DNA of 64,000 nt, from assembly GCA_001898385.1 (NCBI GenBank), contig MKTT01000075.1:36590-100589 (forward strand), given 5' to 3'. The translations under genes were made by a program, and so were the position numbers. This document shows positions 30,393 to 39,734 of the stretch, one piece after another. The notes below the pieces were generated by a model. The model was not told where the DNA came from, did no database searches, and saw nothing but the letters and a program-made list of their open reading frames with translations. Positions within the stretch are counted from its first letter, which is position 1. Each line of letters opens with the position of its first letter. The stretch is from Planctomycetales bacterium 71-10. Lineage in GTDB: Bacteria; Planctomycetota; Planctomycetia; Isosphaerales; Isosphaeraceae.

Positions 30393-30680
30393 ACCCGAAT
30401 CACGTCCCCGCCCTTCGTCCGTCGAGATTTAGCAACATAGGAATTCCTACGTTCTCCATCGCCATTCTTTGTGCAAAAGTACGGAATCCATCTCGATCTC
30501 GACCTATCTACTTCGTAATTCTTAAGTTGACACGTGATCGACGGCATCACGGCGGCGGGCCCGTCGGCGGCCGGCGGGTGATCCTTGCCGATGAGGCCGG
30601 ATTCATCGAAGATGGGACGCGGGCCGGCGGTGCGGGCGAAGCGGACGCCGCGCGGGGCTCCGGCCCCCATCCGGGAGGCG

Positions 30681-33608
30681 ATGATGAGGATAATATGGGA
30701 GCGTTGCGCGGGGATCGTGCTGCTCGCCGCGGCCCTCGCCGGGTCGACGGCCGTCCGGGCCGAGGAGCCCCCGAAGCCGGCGGAGGCGAACAAGCCGAGC
30801 CCGCCCGGCCCGAAGAAGTATCAGGACTTCGCCGAGCTGACGAAGGACTCGAAGAAGCACGAGGGCTTCTTCACGCTCCATGAGAAGGGGCGGAGCCTCT
30901 ACGCGGAGATCAAGCCCAACCAGCTCGACCAGCCGATCCTGGCCCCGATCGCCATCGCGCGCGGGTCGGCCAGCGCGGGGAACCCGCTCAATTTCGGCGA
31001 CGAGTGGGTGCTGTCGTTCCGCAAGGTCGAGGACGACCTGCAATTGATCCGCCGGAACGTCCACTTCACGGCGGCCTCGGGGACGCCGCTGGAGAAGGCG
31101 GTCAAGCAGAACTACACCGACTCGATCCTGATGGCCCTGCCCATCCTCAGCGTCAGCCCGGCCGGCGGCGCGTTCGTCGTCGACCTGGGCGAGGTCTTCA
31201 TGGGCGACTTCGCGCAGGTCGGTTTGGGCTCGATCGACAAGGCTCGCTCGCGCTGGTTCAAGATCCGCGCGTACCCGAACAACGTCGAGATCCAGGTGGA
31301 GGCGACGTTCTCGGGCGGGGGCCGGGGCTATTACTCCTTCGGCGGCACCTCGCCGGTCGTCGACCCCCGGGGGACGACGATGGTCATCCACTACAGCCTG
31401 TGCAAGGCCCCGGACCCGGGCTACAAGCCGCGGGCGGCGGACTACCGCGTCGGCCACTTCCTGAACGCCGTCACCGACTACAGCCAGGCCGACCCGGACA
31501 GCGACGCCCGGCGGATGATCAACCGCTGGCGGCTGGAGAAGGCCGACCCCAAGGCCAAGCTCTCGCCCCCCAAGAAGCAGGTCGTCTGGTGGATCGAGGA
31601 CAACGTCCCGCTGGAGCACCGGCCGTACGTCGAGGCGGGGATCCTCGAATGGAACAAGGCGTTCGAGAAGATCGGCATCCTCAACGCCCTGGCCGTCCGC
31701 TGGCAGAACAGCCAGGACGACTTCGAGCCCGAGGACATCAATTACTGCACCCTGCGCTGGATCACCAGCGGGTCGACCTACGCGATGTCCGGCCTGCGGA
31801 GCGACCCGACGACCGGCGAGATGATCGACGGCGACGTCATCTTCGACGCGAGCTGGATCAAGACGTGGAAGGAGGAATACGCGATGATCGTCGGCGTGCC
31901 GACGCCCGCCGCCCGGGACGCCGACCGGGCCCCGGCCGTGCCGCTGGCGATGGCCGAGGTCATCAGCCCGATCATGGCGAGCAAGCAGGGCTTCGGCCTG
32001 CCGATCCCGCCCCCGGGATCCCCCCGCGAGGCCGCGATGAAGGCCGCGGCGCTGGGCCTGCCGGCCGCCCCCGGCGGCGTCGCGCCGATGGCCCTGGACG
32101 TCGTCCCCGCCGGCTGGGATCCGATCCAGGCCCAGATCCACCGCCGCATGGCCCAGGGCCGCATGGCCTCCTGCAACTACTCCGCCGCCAAGACGTCCGA
32201 GATGCGCTTCGCCTCCCTCGCCCTGGCCGCCCTCGCCGCCGATGACGAGAAGAAGGACGGCGACAAGGACAAGGAGAAGGACAAGGAGAAGAAGGACGAG
32301 CCCAGGCTCCCGGAGGGGTTCCTGGGCCAGGCGATCAAGGAAGTCGTGATGCACGAGGTCGGCCACTCGCTCGGCCTGCGGCACAACTTCAAGGCGAGCG
32401 TGATGCTCAGGCCGGAGGAGGTCAACGACACGAACGTCACCCGCGCCAAGGGGCTGACCGGCAGCGTGATGGACTACAACCCCATCAACATCGCGCCGAA
32501 GGGCCAGAAGCAGGGGGACTACGCCTCGACCACCATCGGCCCGTATGACTACTGGGCCATCGAATACGCCTACAAGCCGATCGACGGCGACGAGGCGGCC
32601 GAGTTGAAGAAGATCGCCGCGAAGTCCCCCGACCCCGACCTGACCTTCGCCACCGACGACGACTTCTACAACAACGACCCCCAGGTCAACACCTACGACC
32701 TCTCCAGCGACACCCTCGCCTACGGCAAACAGCGGATGGAGATGGCCGCCGAGCTGCTGAAGGATCTCGACGCGAAGGTCGTCCGCGACGACGAGTCGTG
32801 GGGCCGGCTCCGCACGGCCTTCGGCGCGTGCGTGAGCCAGTTCGGCAACGGCGCGTACCTCGCCGCGCAGCACGTCGGCGGCCAGTCGGTCAGCCGCGAC
32901 TTCAAGGGGACGGAGAAGGCCAAGGATCCCGTCGTCCCCGTCGCCGGCGACAGGCAGCGCGAGGCGCTCAAGCTGCTGGTCGAGCGCATCCTGTCCGACC
33001 GGGCGTTCGGGTTCTCCCCCGCGCTGCTCCGCAAGCTGGTGCGCGAGTCCTGGCAGGACCAGGGGTTCGGCATGTCCGGCAACGCCGGGTATCCGGTCTA
33101 CGACGCGATCCTCAACATCCAGGAGATCGCGTTCGACGAGTGCCTGGCCCCGTCGACGCTCCGGCGGCTTCAGGACCAGGAGGCCCAGAGCGAGCCCGGC
33201 TCGAACCCGCTGAAGATCGAGGAGGTCTTCCGCGCGTTCACCGACGGCGTCTTCTCCGAGCTGGCCCCGCCGCCGGCCGGCCCCTCGCCGACGGCCGTAT
33301 CGACGGCCCGCCGCAACCTCCAGCGCGAGTACGTCAAGCGGCTGAGCGCCATGGTCCTCGGGCCGAAGGCGAACAACAACTACCTCGCGATGTACAGCTA
33401 CGTCATCCTCCTCGGGGGCTCGTCGTCCACGCCGCCGGACGCGAAGAACCTCGCGCGGCTGCACCTCGGCGAGATCCGCGACAAGATCGGCGAGGTCGTC
33501 GCCCGCAAGGAGCCGAAGATCGACGACACGACCCTCGCCCACCTCAAGGAGCTGCGGCACCGGATCGACCAGGTGCTCGATGCCAAGCTCGACGCCAACG
33601 AGCCCTGA
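30681..33608 (+). CDS. Secreted zinc-dependent metalloprotease (DUF5117/DUF4953-type)
   Basis: Start chosen at ATG 30681-30683 preceded by GGGAGGCG. The first 30 residues (RIIWERCAGIVLLAAALAGS, TAVRAEE) are a signal peptide. The central and C-terminal parts contain the metzincin-like zinc motif HEVGHSLGLRHNF with His558, His562 and His568, followed by a Met-turn candidate SVMDYNPINIAP. The region before it (WWIEDNVPLEHRPYVEAGIL, EWNKAFEKIGI) matches the M10-like domain of the DUF5117/DUF5118 proteases. A Lys/Asp/Glu-rich insertion (KKDGDKDKEKDKEKKDE) immediately precedes the motif. Length (975 aa) fits the family. Substrate unknown; probably periplasmic or extracellular. Confidence 0.85.
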   Translation: MMRIIWERCAGIVLLAAALAGSTAVRAEEPPKPAEANKPSPPGPKKYQDFAELTKDSKKHEGFFTLHEKGRSLYAEIKPNQLDQPILAPIAIARGSASAGNPLNFGDEWVLSFRKVEDDLQLIRRNVHFTAASGTPLEKAVKQNYTDSILMALPILSVSPAGGAFVVDLGEVFMGDFAQVGLGSIDKARSRWFKIRAYPNNVEIQVEATFSGGGRGYYSFGGTSPVVDPRGTTMVIHYSLCKAPDPGYKPRAADYRVGHFLNAVTDYSQADPDSDARRMINRWRLEKADPKAKLSPPKKQVVWWIEDNVPLEHRPYVEAGILEWNKAFEKIGILNALAVRWQNSQDDFEPEDINYCTLRWITSGSTYAMSGLRSDPTTGEMIDGDVIFDASWIKTWKEEYAMIVGVPTPAARDADRAPAVPLAMAEVISPIMASKQGFGLPIPPPGSPREAAMKAAALGLPAAPGGVAPMALDVVPAGWDPIQAQIHRRMAQGRMASCNYSAAKTSEMRFASLALAALAADDEKKDGDKDKEKDKEKKDEPRLPEGFLGQAIKEVVMHEVGHSLGLRHNFKASVMLRPEEVNDTNVTRAKGLTGSVMDYNPINIAPKGQKQGDYASTTIGPYDYWAIEYAYKPIDGDEAAELKKIAAKSPDPDLTFATDDDFYNNDPQVNTYDLSSDTLAYGKQRMEMAAELLKDLDAKVVRDDESWGRLRTAFGACVSQFGNGAYLAAQHVGGQSVSRDFKGTEKAKDPVVPVAGDRQREALKLLVERILSDRAFGFSPALLRKLVRESWQDQGFGMSGNAGYPVYDAILNIQEIAFDECLAPSTLRRLQDQEAQSEPGSNPLKIEEVFRAFTDGVFSELAPPPAGPSPTAVSTARRNLQREYVKRLSAMVLGPKANNNYLAMYSYVILLGGSSSTPPDAKNLARLHLGEIRDKIGEVVARKEPKIDDTTLAHLKELRHRIDQVLDAKLDANEP

Positions 33609-33628
33609 TCCCGCGCCGGCCCGGCCTC

Positions 33629-33644
33629 GCGGCGGAACCGCCGC
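33629..33644. terminator. Small hairpin between convergent genes
   Basis: GCGGCG-GAAC-CGCCGC forms a 6-bp stem in the 63-nt gap between the metalloprotease and SDR stops. It has no T-run on either side, so bidirectional termination is possible but weakly supported. Confidence 0.3.
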
Positions 33645-33671
33645 CGGGGGCCTGGGGCCGCGCCGATCGGG

Positions 33672-34697
33672 TCACAGTTCGTTGTTGCGGGCCGCGGCGC
33701 GGTCGGTGAGGACCGTGGCCCAGGCGGGGGCGAGAGGCGAGCGGCTGTCCCGGCCCTCGCGCTTCGCCCGGCCGATCCCGCCGGGGGCCGGGAAGACGAA
33801 TTGGTTGAGCACGCCCATCACGTCGGCGAACAGGCCCGGGAAGAGGCCGTTGGCCCGCGCCATGATCTCCGCCGGCAGCGAGATGATCGCCTCGGCGTCG
33901 CCGTGGCGAGCGGCGTCGACGATCCGCCGCGCGGCCTTCTCGGCGCTCACGGAGAGGCCGGGGAGGGAGTCGGCGATCGCGAACCAGGCGAACTCCTTCT
34001 CATTCTGCCCCTTGAACGTCGCGCGGGCCGGGCTGCCGGTGCGCATCAGGCCCGGGGCGACGGTCGTGACGTAGATCCCGTCCTTCAGCAGCTCGGCGCG
34101 GAGGCCCTCGGAGAAGCCGACCAGGGCGAACTTGCTGGCGCTGTACGGGAGGAGGTGGGGCGCGGCCACCTTGCCGCCGACGGACGCGATGTTGACGATC
34201 CGCCCCCCGCCCCGCGCGCGCATCGCGGGGAGCGCCGCGGCGATCGCGTAGTAGGGGGCCCAGAAGTGGGTGAGCATGGCCTCTTCGAAGTCTTCGAGGG
34301 TCGTCTCCTCGAACGGCCCCACCTGGATGATCCCGGCGTTGTTGACCAGGACGTCGAGCCGGCCGAAGCGGCCGAGGACGTCGGCGACGAGGGCGTCGAC
34401 CTGCGCCGGGTCGGTGACGTCGCAGGCGAACGCGGCGACGTCGGCGCCCCGCGAGGCGAGGTCGGCGCGGGCTCGCTCCAGCTCGTCGGCGTCGCGGGCG
34501 CAGAGGGCGACGCGGGCGCCGTGGGCGGCGAACTCGCGGGCCGTGACGAGCCCGAGCCCGCGCGAGCCCCCCGTGATGAGCGCGACGCGGCCGTCCAGGT
34601 GGATCATCCGACGGTTGCGGGCGAACGCCCGCGCGGCCGCCGTCGCGCCGGCCGCGATCGCCGCGCCGGCGAGGGCCTTCTTCCAGCCGCTGTTCAT
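33672..34697 (-). CDS. Short-chain dehydrogenase/reductase, membrane-anchored
   Basis: After an N-terminal hydrophobic anchor (KKALAGAAIAAGATAAARAF) the protein has the SDR nucleotide-binding motif TGGSRGLG, the NNAG motif in DVLVNNAGIIQ, the catalytic Ser in NIASVGG and the YSASK motif (YxxxK). It uses NAD(P)H to oxidise or reduce an unknown substrate. The C-terminal 100 residues (AEKAARRIVDAARHGDAEAI, ANGLFPGLFADVMGVLNQFV) are typical of SDRs found near membranes. It is a single gene; its 5' region carries a strong hairpin at 34774-34800. Confidence 0.85.
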   Translation of the reverse strand: MNSGWKKALAGAAIAAGATAAARAFARNRRMIHLDGRVALITGGSRGLGLVTAREFAAHGARVALCARDADELERARADLASRGADVAAFACDVTDPAQVDALVADVLGRFGRLDVLVNNAGIIQVGPFEETTLEDFEEAMLTHFWAPYYAIAAALPAMRARGGGRIVNIASVGGKVAAPHLLPYSASKFALVGFSEGLRAELLKDGIYVTTVAPGLMRTGSPARATFKGQNEKEFAWFAIADSLPGLSVSAEKAARRIVDAARHGDAEAIISLPAEIMARANGLFPGLFADVMGVLNQFVFPAPGGIGRAKREGRDSRSPLAPAWATVLTDRAAARNNEL

Positions 34698-34773
34698 GAC
34701 GTCGCCTCCGACTCGGCCGATCGATGGGGGTGTCGCATCGTCGAGTCGTGGGACGCAAATCGGGCGCCGGGGT

Positions 34774-34800
34774 CCCGGGGCCGCGGCGTGCGGCCCCGGG
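34774..34800. promoter_or_regulatory. 11-bp hairpin in the 355-bp gap (34698-35052) between divergent genes
   Basis: CCCGGGGCCGC-GGCGT-GCGGCCCCGGG is a perfect stem with a 5-nt loop, 77 nt upstream of the SDR start. No T-run follows. It could be a 5'-leader structure of the SDR transcript or a protein-binding site. The rest of the gap shows no gene. Confidence 0.4.
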
Positions 34801-35052
34801 CGTCCGCCCGGAGGGGGCGGATCAGTCGCTGTCGGAGGAGGCGAGGCGGCGCGGCCGGCCGAGGCCGGAGGCCCCGGGGCCTGACCGATCGCGCCCCCCG
34901 GCGGGATCGGCCCGCGGCGGGGCGGCCCCGCAGAGTCACCCCCATCAATCCCTTGCCACGACCGGGACGGCGCGGGACAATGGGAACGACCTTCCGCCGC
35001 GTCCGGGCGACGTCCGCGGATCTCCTCGCTATCCCGTACGCCCTATCGAGTT

Positions 35053-35904
35053 ATGCCCATGCCGCGCACGGTTCTGATCGTCGACGATGAGCGCGACACC
35101 AACGACGTCCTGGCCAGCTTCGTCCGGTCTCGCGGCTTCGAACCGATCCAGCTCTACGCCGGCGCGCAAGTGAAGGCCGCCATCGCCAAGCACGATCCCG
35201 CGCTGATCCTGCTCGACGTGATGCTGCCGGATTTCGACGGGTTCGCCCTCTGCGACGCGCTGAAGCGAGACCGCGAGACCAACCTGATCCCGATCATCAT
35301 GGTCACGGCGCTGCACGAGGACCATCACCGAGTCGCGGGGGTCCGGGTGGGGGCGAACGGCTATCTCTCCAAGCCGTTCTCGCCCGAGCAGCTGTTCGGG
35401 GCGATGGACGAGGCCCTGGCCTGGCACGACGAGCATCGCCGCCGCGGCACCTCCGGCGAGATCAACTTCGACATCCGCAGCGAGCTGACCTACCTCCAGC
35501 AGGCCAACGACATGCTGGCCGACCTCTTCGCCCACACGCCGCTGACCGACCGCCAGATCAAGGACCTGAAGCAGGCCGTGATGGAGATGGGGGGCAACGC
35601 CATCGAGTGGGGCCATCGCAAGAACGCCGAGCTGGTCCTGCGGATCACCTACCGGATCGACCCGGAGGCCGTCACGCTGATCATCCAGGACCAGGGGCCC
35701 GGCTTCAACCCGGGCCGCATCCCCCACGCCGCCTCCGACGAGGATCCCATCGGCCACATCGACCTCCGCAACGAGCTGGGCATCCGCGAGGGGGGCTTCG
35801 GGATCATGCTGGCCCGCGGCCTAGTCGACGACTTCCATTACAACGACCTGGGCAACCGGGTGACGCTCATCAAGCGGTTCGCCCCCCCCGCCGACGCGTC
35901 CTGA
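35053..35904 (+). CDS. Response regulator with C-terminal anti-sigma-type HATPase domain (283 aa)
   Basis: Residues 1-125 are a receiver domain with the acidic pocket in IVDDERDT, the phospho-acceptor Asp in ILLDVMLPDFDG and the conserved lysine in YLSKPFSPEQL. Residues 150-280 are an RsbW/SpoIIAB-like ATPase domain: DRQIKDLKQAVMEMGGNAIE (N box), IIQDQGPGFNPGRIP (G1 box) and GGFGIMLARGLVDDFHY (G2 box). The domain acts as an anti-sigma or serine kinase in partner-switching systems. A receiver feeding an HATPase_c_2 output is a signalling adaptor; its partners are not adjacent. Confidence 0.85.
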   Translation: MPMPRTVLIVDDERDTNDVLASFVRSRGFEPIQLYAGAQVKAAIAKHDPALILLDVMLPDFDGFALCDALKRDRETNLIPIIMVTALHEDHHRVAGVRVGANGYLSKPFSPEQLFGAMDEALAWHDEHRRRGTSGEINFDIRSELTYLQQANDMLADLFAHTPLTDRQIKDLKQAVMEMGGNAIEWGHRKNAELVLRITYRIDPEAVTLIIQDQGPGFNPGRIPHAASDEDPIGHIDLRNELGIREGGFGIMLARGLVDDFHYNDLGNRVTLIKRFAPPADAS

Positions 35905-36012
35905 GGCCGGCGACGCGTCGTCGATTTCCTGACGCCCCGTTCATCCCCGTCCTAGAATGGCTGTGTGAACGCGGCACGAAGCCGCGTCGTGGCCCGGGGA
36001 GTCGAGCCGGAC

Positions 36013-37050
36013 ATGAGCGTTGAAGCGAGAGCGTCGACGGGGGGCGTCGAAGCCTCCTCGCGTCGAGGGGCCCTCGACCATGGCTTCGCCTGGCGGCTGC
36101 TGGACGCCCTCCGCGACCCGGCCTACTTCGTCGACGTCCGCGGCCGCACGCTCTACTGGAACGAGGCCATGGCGCGGTTCACCGGCTACCCGGCCGAGGA
36201 GGTGCTGGGCCGCCCGGCTTCGAACTCGAAGCTCGGGTACGAGGACGCCGCGGGCGTCCCGCTGCGGACCGACGACTTCCCCGGCAAGCGGACCCTCCGC
36301 GAAGGCCGGGCCGTCGACCGGATGATCTCGGTCCGCCGCCGCGACGGCGAGCGGATCCCGGCGGAGGCCCGCTGCTCGCCCGTCCGCGACGAGGCGGGGG
36401 CCGTGGCCGGGGTCCTCGTGGTGCTCCGCGACGCGACCTCCGCCGCCGCGCTGGAGCGGGCCCTCCGCCAGGCCCGCCTGGCGGCCGAGAGCGACCCGCT
36501 CACCGGCCTGGCCAACCGTCGCGCCCTGGACCGGATGCTGGACCTCCGCCTGCGGGTCCAGGTGTGCGAGGGCCGGCCGTCCTGCCTGATCCTGGCCGAT
36601 CTCGACCGCTTCAAGTCGGTCAACGACGGCTGGGGCCACGTCGTCGGCGACCGCGCGCTGGCCGCCTTCGCCGACATGCTGCGGGGCCAGAGCCGCGCCG
36701 AGGACCTGGTCGCGCGGTTCGGCGGCGAGGAGTTCGTGGTCCTGCTCCCCGACGCCCCCCTGGAGGTCGCGGCGAGGGTCGCCGAGCGGCTCCGCGCCGC
36801 GACGCCTTCCGCGACCCCGCCCGAATTGGCCCCCCGCCGGCTCTCCGCCAGCTTCGGCGTCGTCGAGGCCGCGCTGGGCGAGACCGCCCCGCAGCTCCTC
36901 CGCCGGGCGGACGCGGCGCTCTACCGCGCCAAGGCCGCCGGCCGCGACCGGGTCGAGGTCGACGAGGCCGCCGACCCCTGGGGCGGGTTCGCCCGGCTCC
37001 CCGGGCCACCGGAGTTCGATGCCCTGCGACTCGACCCGCCGGGGGCCTGA
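36013..37050 (+). CDS. PAS-domain diguanylate cyclase (GGDEF type)
   Basis: The start is placed at ATG 36013 (MSVEARASTG); an upstream GTG at 35965 is possible. Residues about 25-150 form a PAS sensor (DPAYFVDVRGRTLYWNEAMA, FTGYPAEEVLGRPAS, then PVRDEAGAVAGVLVVLRDAT). The GGDEF domain follows with DPLTGLANRRAL, LADLDRFKSVNDGWGHVVGD and FGGEEFVVLLPDA, the intact GGEEF active site, and RAED five residues upstream, matching the RxxD inhibitory site. It would make cyclic di-GMP under product inhibition. Confidence 0.9.
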   Translation: MSVEARASTGGVEASSRRGALDHGFAWRLLDALRDPAYFVDVRGRTLYWNEAMARFTGYPAEEVLGRPASNSKLGYEDAAGVPLRTDDFPGKRTLREGRAVDRMISVRRRDGERIPAEARCSPVRDEAGAVAGVLVVLRDATSAAALERALRQARLAAESDPLTGLANRRALDRMLDLRLRVQVCEGRPSCLILADLDRFKSVNDGWGHVVGDRALAAFADMLRGQSRAEDLVARFGGEEFVVLLPDAPLEVAARVAERLRAATPSATPPELAPRRLSASFGVVEAALGETAPQLLRRADAALYRAKAAGRDRVEVDEAADPWGGFARLPGPPEFDALRLDPPGA

Positions 37051-37062
37051 CGCGGCCCCCGG

Positions 37063-39363
37063 TCAGGCCCCGCGGGCGAGGCGGCCCACCTCCTCGGACG
37101 ACCGGGCGCGCAGCAGGGCCTCCCGCAGCGCCGGCCGCGCCCCCGCGGGGATCGTCGCGAGGGCCTCGCGCACGGCCCGGATCCGGTCGACGGCCACGCT
37201 GAGCGAGTCGGCGCCCAGGGCCGCCAGGACCCGCGCCCCCTGCGGGTCGGCCGCCATCTCGCCGCACGCGGAGATCGGCCGGCGGGCCTCGCGGGCCGCG
37301 TCGATCATCCCGGCGATCATCCTCACCAGGCCGGGGTGCAGGGCGTCGTCGGCCCTCGCCCCCACGGGGTCGTCGCGGTCCTGGCCCAGGGCCGAGGCGA
37401 TCAGGTCGTTCGTCCCCAGCGAGAAGAAGTCGACGCGGTCGGCCCAGTCGGCGACCAGGGGCGCGGCGGCGGCGACCTCGATCATCGCGCCGACGGGGAC
37501 GTCCTGGCCGGACGCCAGCCCCTCGCGAGCCAGCTCGCGGCGGGCCTCCCGGACGGTCGCCAAAGCGAAGTCCAGCAGCGCCGTGCGGCTGACCAGCGGC
37601 ACCAGCAGCCGGACCGTCCCGCACGCCGAGGCGCGGAGGATGGCCCGGACCTGCTCGTGGAACATCCTCTGCAACGCCGGCGCGTCCAGCACGAGCCGCC
37701 AGTCGAGCGTCTGCGACATGGCCGACGCCGCGGCCGAGCCGTGCGCCAGCTTGTCGGGCCGCAGGTCGAACGTCCGGATCGTGACCGGCCGGCCCCGGAC
37801 GGCGTCGATCAGCTTCCGATAGATCTCGACCTGCTCCTCCTCGGTCGGCAGCGTCCGGCGCGCCAGGAAGATCATCTCCGACCGGTACAGGCCGACGCCG
37901 CCGGCCCCGGCCGCCACCACCCGGCCGGCCTCTCCCAGCAGGTTGACGTTCGCGTCCACGCGGGGCGACTCGGCGGCGACCGGCTCGGCGACGGCGGCCC
38001 CCGGGGCGGGGGCGAGCCGCAGCGGGGGGGGCGGGGACGCTTCGGCGGGATCGGCCCGGGACTCGGCGGCGACCGGCCCGGGGGCGGCGGCCGGATCCAG
38101 CGTGAGGGTTCCGTCGCCGCCGTCGACGGCGATCAGGCGGCCGGCCTCGACCTGCTCCAGCAGGCCCGCGACCTGGCCGACCATCGGCAGGCCCAGGCTG
38201 CGGGCCATGATCCCGGCGTGCCCCTGCGGCCCGCCGTGCTCGACCGCCACGCCGGCCAGCCGGTCCAGGTCGACCGAGAACAGGTCGAGCACCGAAGCCT
38301 CCCGCGCCACCAGGATCAGCCGGCCGTCGCCCGCGACCACCGCCGCATCGTCGCGGGGCCGGAGGTGCCAGGCGATGCGCCGGAACACGTCCTTGATGTC
38401 GTAGATCCGCTCCTGGAAGAACGGGTTGGTCATCCGAGCGAAGGTGGCGACGTACTTGTCGAGCGTGCCGACCACGGCGGCCTCGGCCGAGTCGCCGGCC
38501 TCCAGGCGGGCGTCGAGGTCGCGCTCCACGCTGCGGTCCTGGAGGATCATGAGCTGGGCCTGGAGGATGGCGCCGTGGTCCTCGCCCACCAGGGCCGAGA
38601 TCCGCCGGCTGAGCCGGGCGATCTCCTCGCGGGCGGCCTCGATCGCCGCGGACAGCCGGGCCTTCTCCGAAGCCTGATCCGCCGCCGGCCGCTCCGGCGC
38701 GTGCGCCAGGGCCGCCAGGCCGTCGACCACGTAGGCCAGCCCGACGCCCCGCCCCGGCGACAGCCCCCGGCCCCGGAGCACCCGCGCCGGGGCCGCCTCG
38801 CTCGCCGACGGCCCCTCTTCGGCCTGCGCCCCGGCCATCTGCTCCAGCAGCCTCGCCCCGGTGACCAGGGGCGCGAGCTGCGAGGCCACCGTCACGAGCA
38901 TCCGGGCCTCGTTCGGCGAGAACGGCCGGCGCTCCATGGTCTGGACGACCAGCACCCCCTCCACCGCGCCGGCCTCGATGATCGGCACGCCCAAGAACGA
39001 GAGGAACCGCTCCTCGCCGGCCTCCTGGAAGTACTTGAACCGCGGGTGCGACGAGGCGTCGGCCTCCATCACGGGCGCCATGCGCTCGGCGACCAGGCCC
39101 GTCAGGCCCTCGTCGAACCGCATCCGGATGGAACCCACGCACGAGGGATCCAGGCCGACCGTGGCCGCCAGGACGAGGTCGCCGCCGCGGGGGTCGATCA
39201 GGTAGACGGAGCAGACGTCGGTCCGGAACCGGCCGTGGATCAGCCGGACCGTGTTGTTCAGCGTCTCCTGGGGGTCGTGCGAATGCGTGACCAGCTGGCT
39301 GACCTCTTCCAGGGTCAGCAGGAGCGAAGTCTCATGGCTCGGGATGGTCGCGACATTCTTCAT
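37063..39363 (-). CDS. ptsP: GAF-domain phosphoenolpyruvate-protein phosphotransferase (PtsP/EI-Ntr-like)
   Basis: The 766-residue protein starts with a GAF domain (about residues 18-170) as in PtsP. The phosphohistidine domain follows with GGPQGHAGIMARSLGLPM, where His382 corresponds to the phosphorylated histidine (the usual GGxTSH is replaced by GGPQGH). The PEP-binding barrel has GLYRSEMIFL, FFSLGTNDLIASALGQDRDD and PISACGEMAADP. It would autophosphorylate from PEP and pass phosphate to an NPr-type protein. A Pro/Ala-rich segment of about 60 residues (DPAAAPGPVAAESRADPAEA) is inserted between the His and barrel domains. Confidence 0.88.
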   Translation of the reverse strand: MKNVATIPSHETSLLLTLEEVSQLVTHSHDPQETLNNTVRLIHGRFRTDVCSVYLIDPRGGDLVLAATVGLDPSCVGSIRMRFDEGLTGLVAERMAPVMEADASSHPRFKYFQEAGEERFLSFLGVPIIEAGAVEGVLVVQTMERRPFSPNEARMLVTVASQLAPLVTGARLLEQMAGAQAEEGPSASEAAPARVLRGRGLSPGRGVGLAYVVDGLAALAHAPERPAADQASEKARLSAAIEAAREEIARLSRRISALVGEDHGAILQAQLMILQDRSVERDLDARLEAGDSAEAAVVGTLDKYVATFARMTNPFFQERIYDIKDVFRRIAWHLRPRDDAAVVAGDGRLILVAREASVLDLFSVDLDRLAGVAVEHGGPQGHAGIMARSLGLPMVGQVAGLLEQVEAGRLIAVDGGDGTLTLDPAAAPGPVAAESRADPAEASPPPPLRLAPAPGAAVAEPVAAESPRVDANVNLLGEAGRVVAAGAGGVGLYRSEMIFLARRTLPTEEEQVEIYRKLIDAVRGRPVTIRTFDLRPDKLAHGSAAASAMSQTLDWRLVLDAPALQRMFHEQVRAILRASACGTVRLLVPLVSRTALLDFALATVREARRELAREGLASGQDVPVGAMIEVAAAAPLVADWADRVDFFSLGTNDLIASALGQDRDDPVGARADDALHPGLVRMIAGMIDAAREARRPISACGEMAADPQGARVLAALGADSLSVAVDRIRAVREALATIPAGARPALREALLRARSSEEVGRLARGA

Positions 39364-39734
39364 GGTTCAAGGGGGGCGTCCGATGGGACCTCGGCTGGCG
39401 CGAAAGGGCAGGACGCCGTCGTCCCGGGTCGCGGAATGCCGGCACCTTAAGCAAGAAACGTGCCGGGGCCTCATCGACGCCCTTTCGCCCGCTAAACGAG
39501 GGCCTTCGGACCGTCTCGGCCATGATCCACGTATGCACGACGCCCGGATGCAAGGCACCTCTTGCCCGCCATAAAGGCAAGCCGGCCCCTGGCTCCGTGC
39601 GGGCCCGGACGTGTCGACGGTAGGCCCTCGTGCCCGGGTGGGGCCCTCCTTATACTGGCGGTCGCGGTCTCCGGCGACGGGTCGTGGTCGCCACGGGGGA
39701 CGCGCACGCGTGGTCGCTCGGGGATCCTGTAATC
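39364..39734. promoter_or_regulatory. Divergent 371-bp gap between ptsP and the DUF1080 gene, with a candidate -10 box
   Basis: TATACT at 39651-39656 matches the -10 consensus in five of six positions and reads towards the DUF1080 gene; the 17-nt-upstream hexamer (TCGTGC) is a poor -35. No gene is credible on either strand, although open frames exist. Confidence 0.35.
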
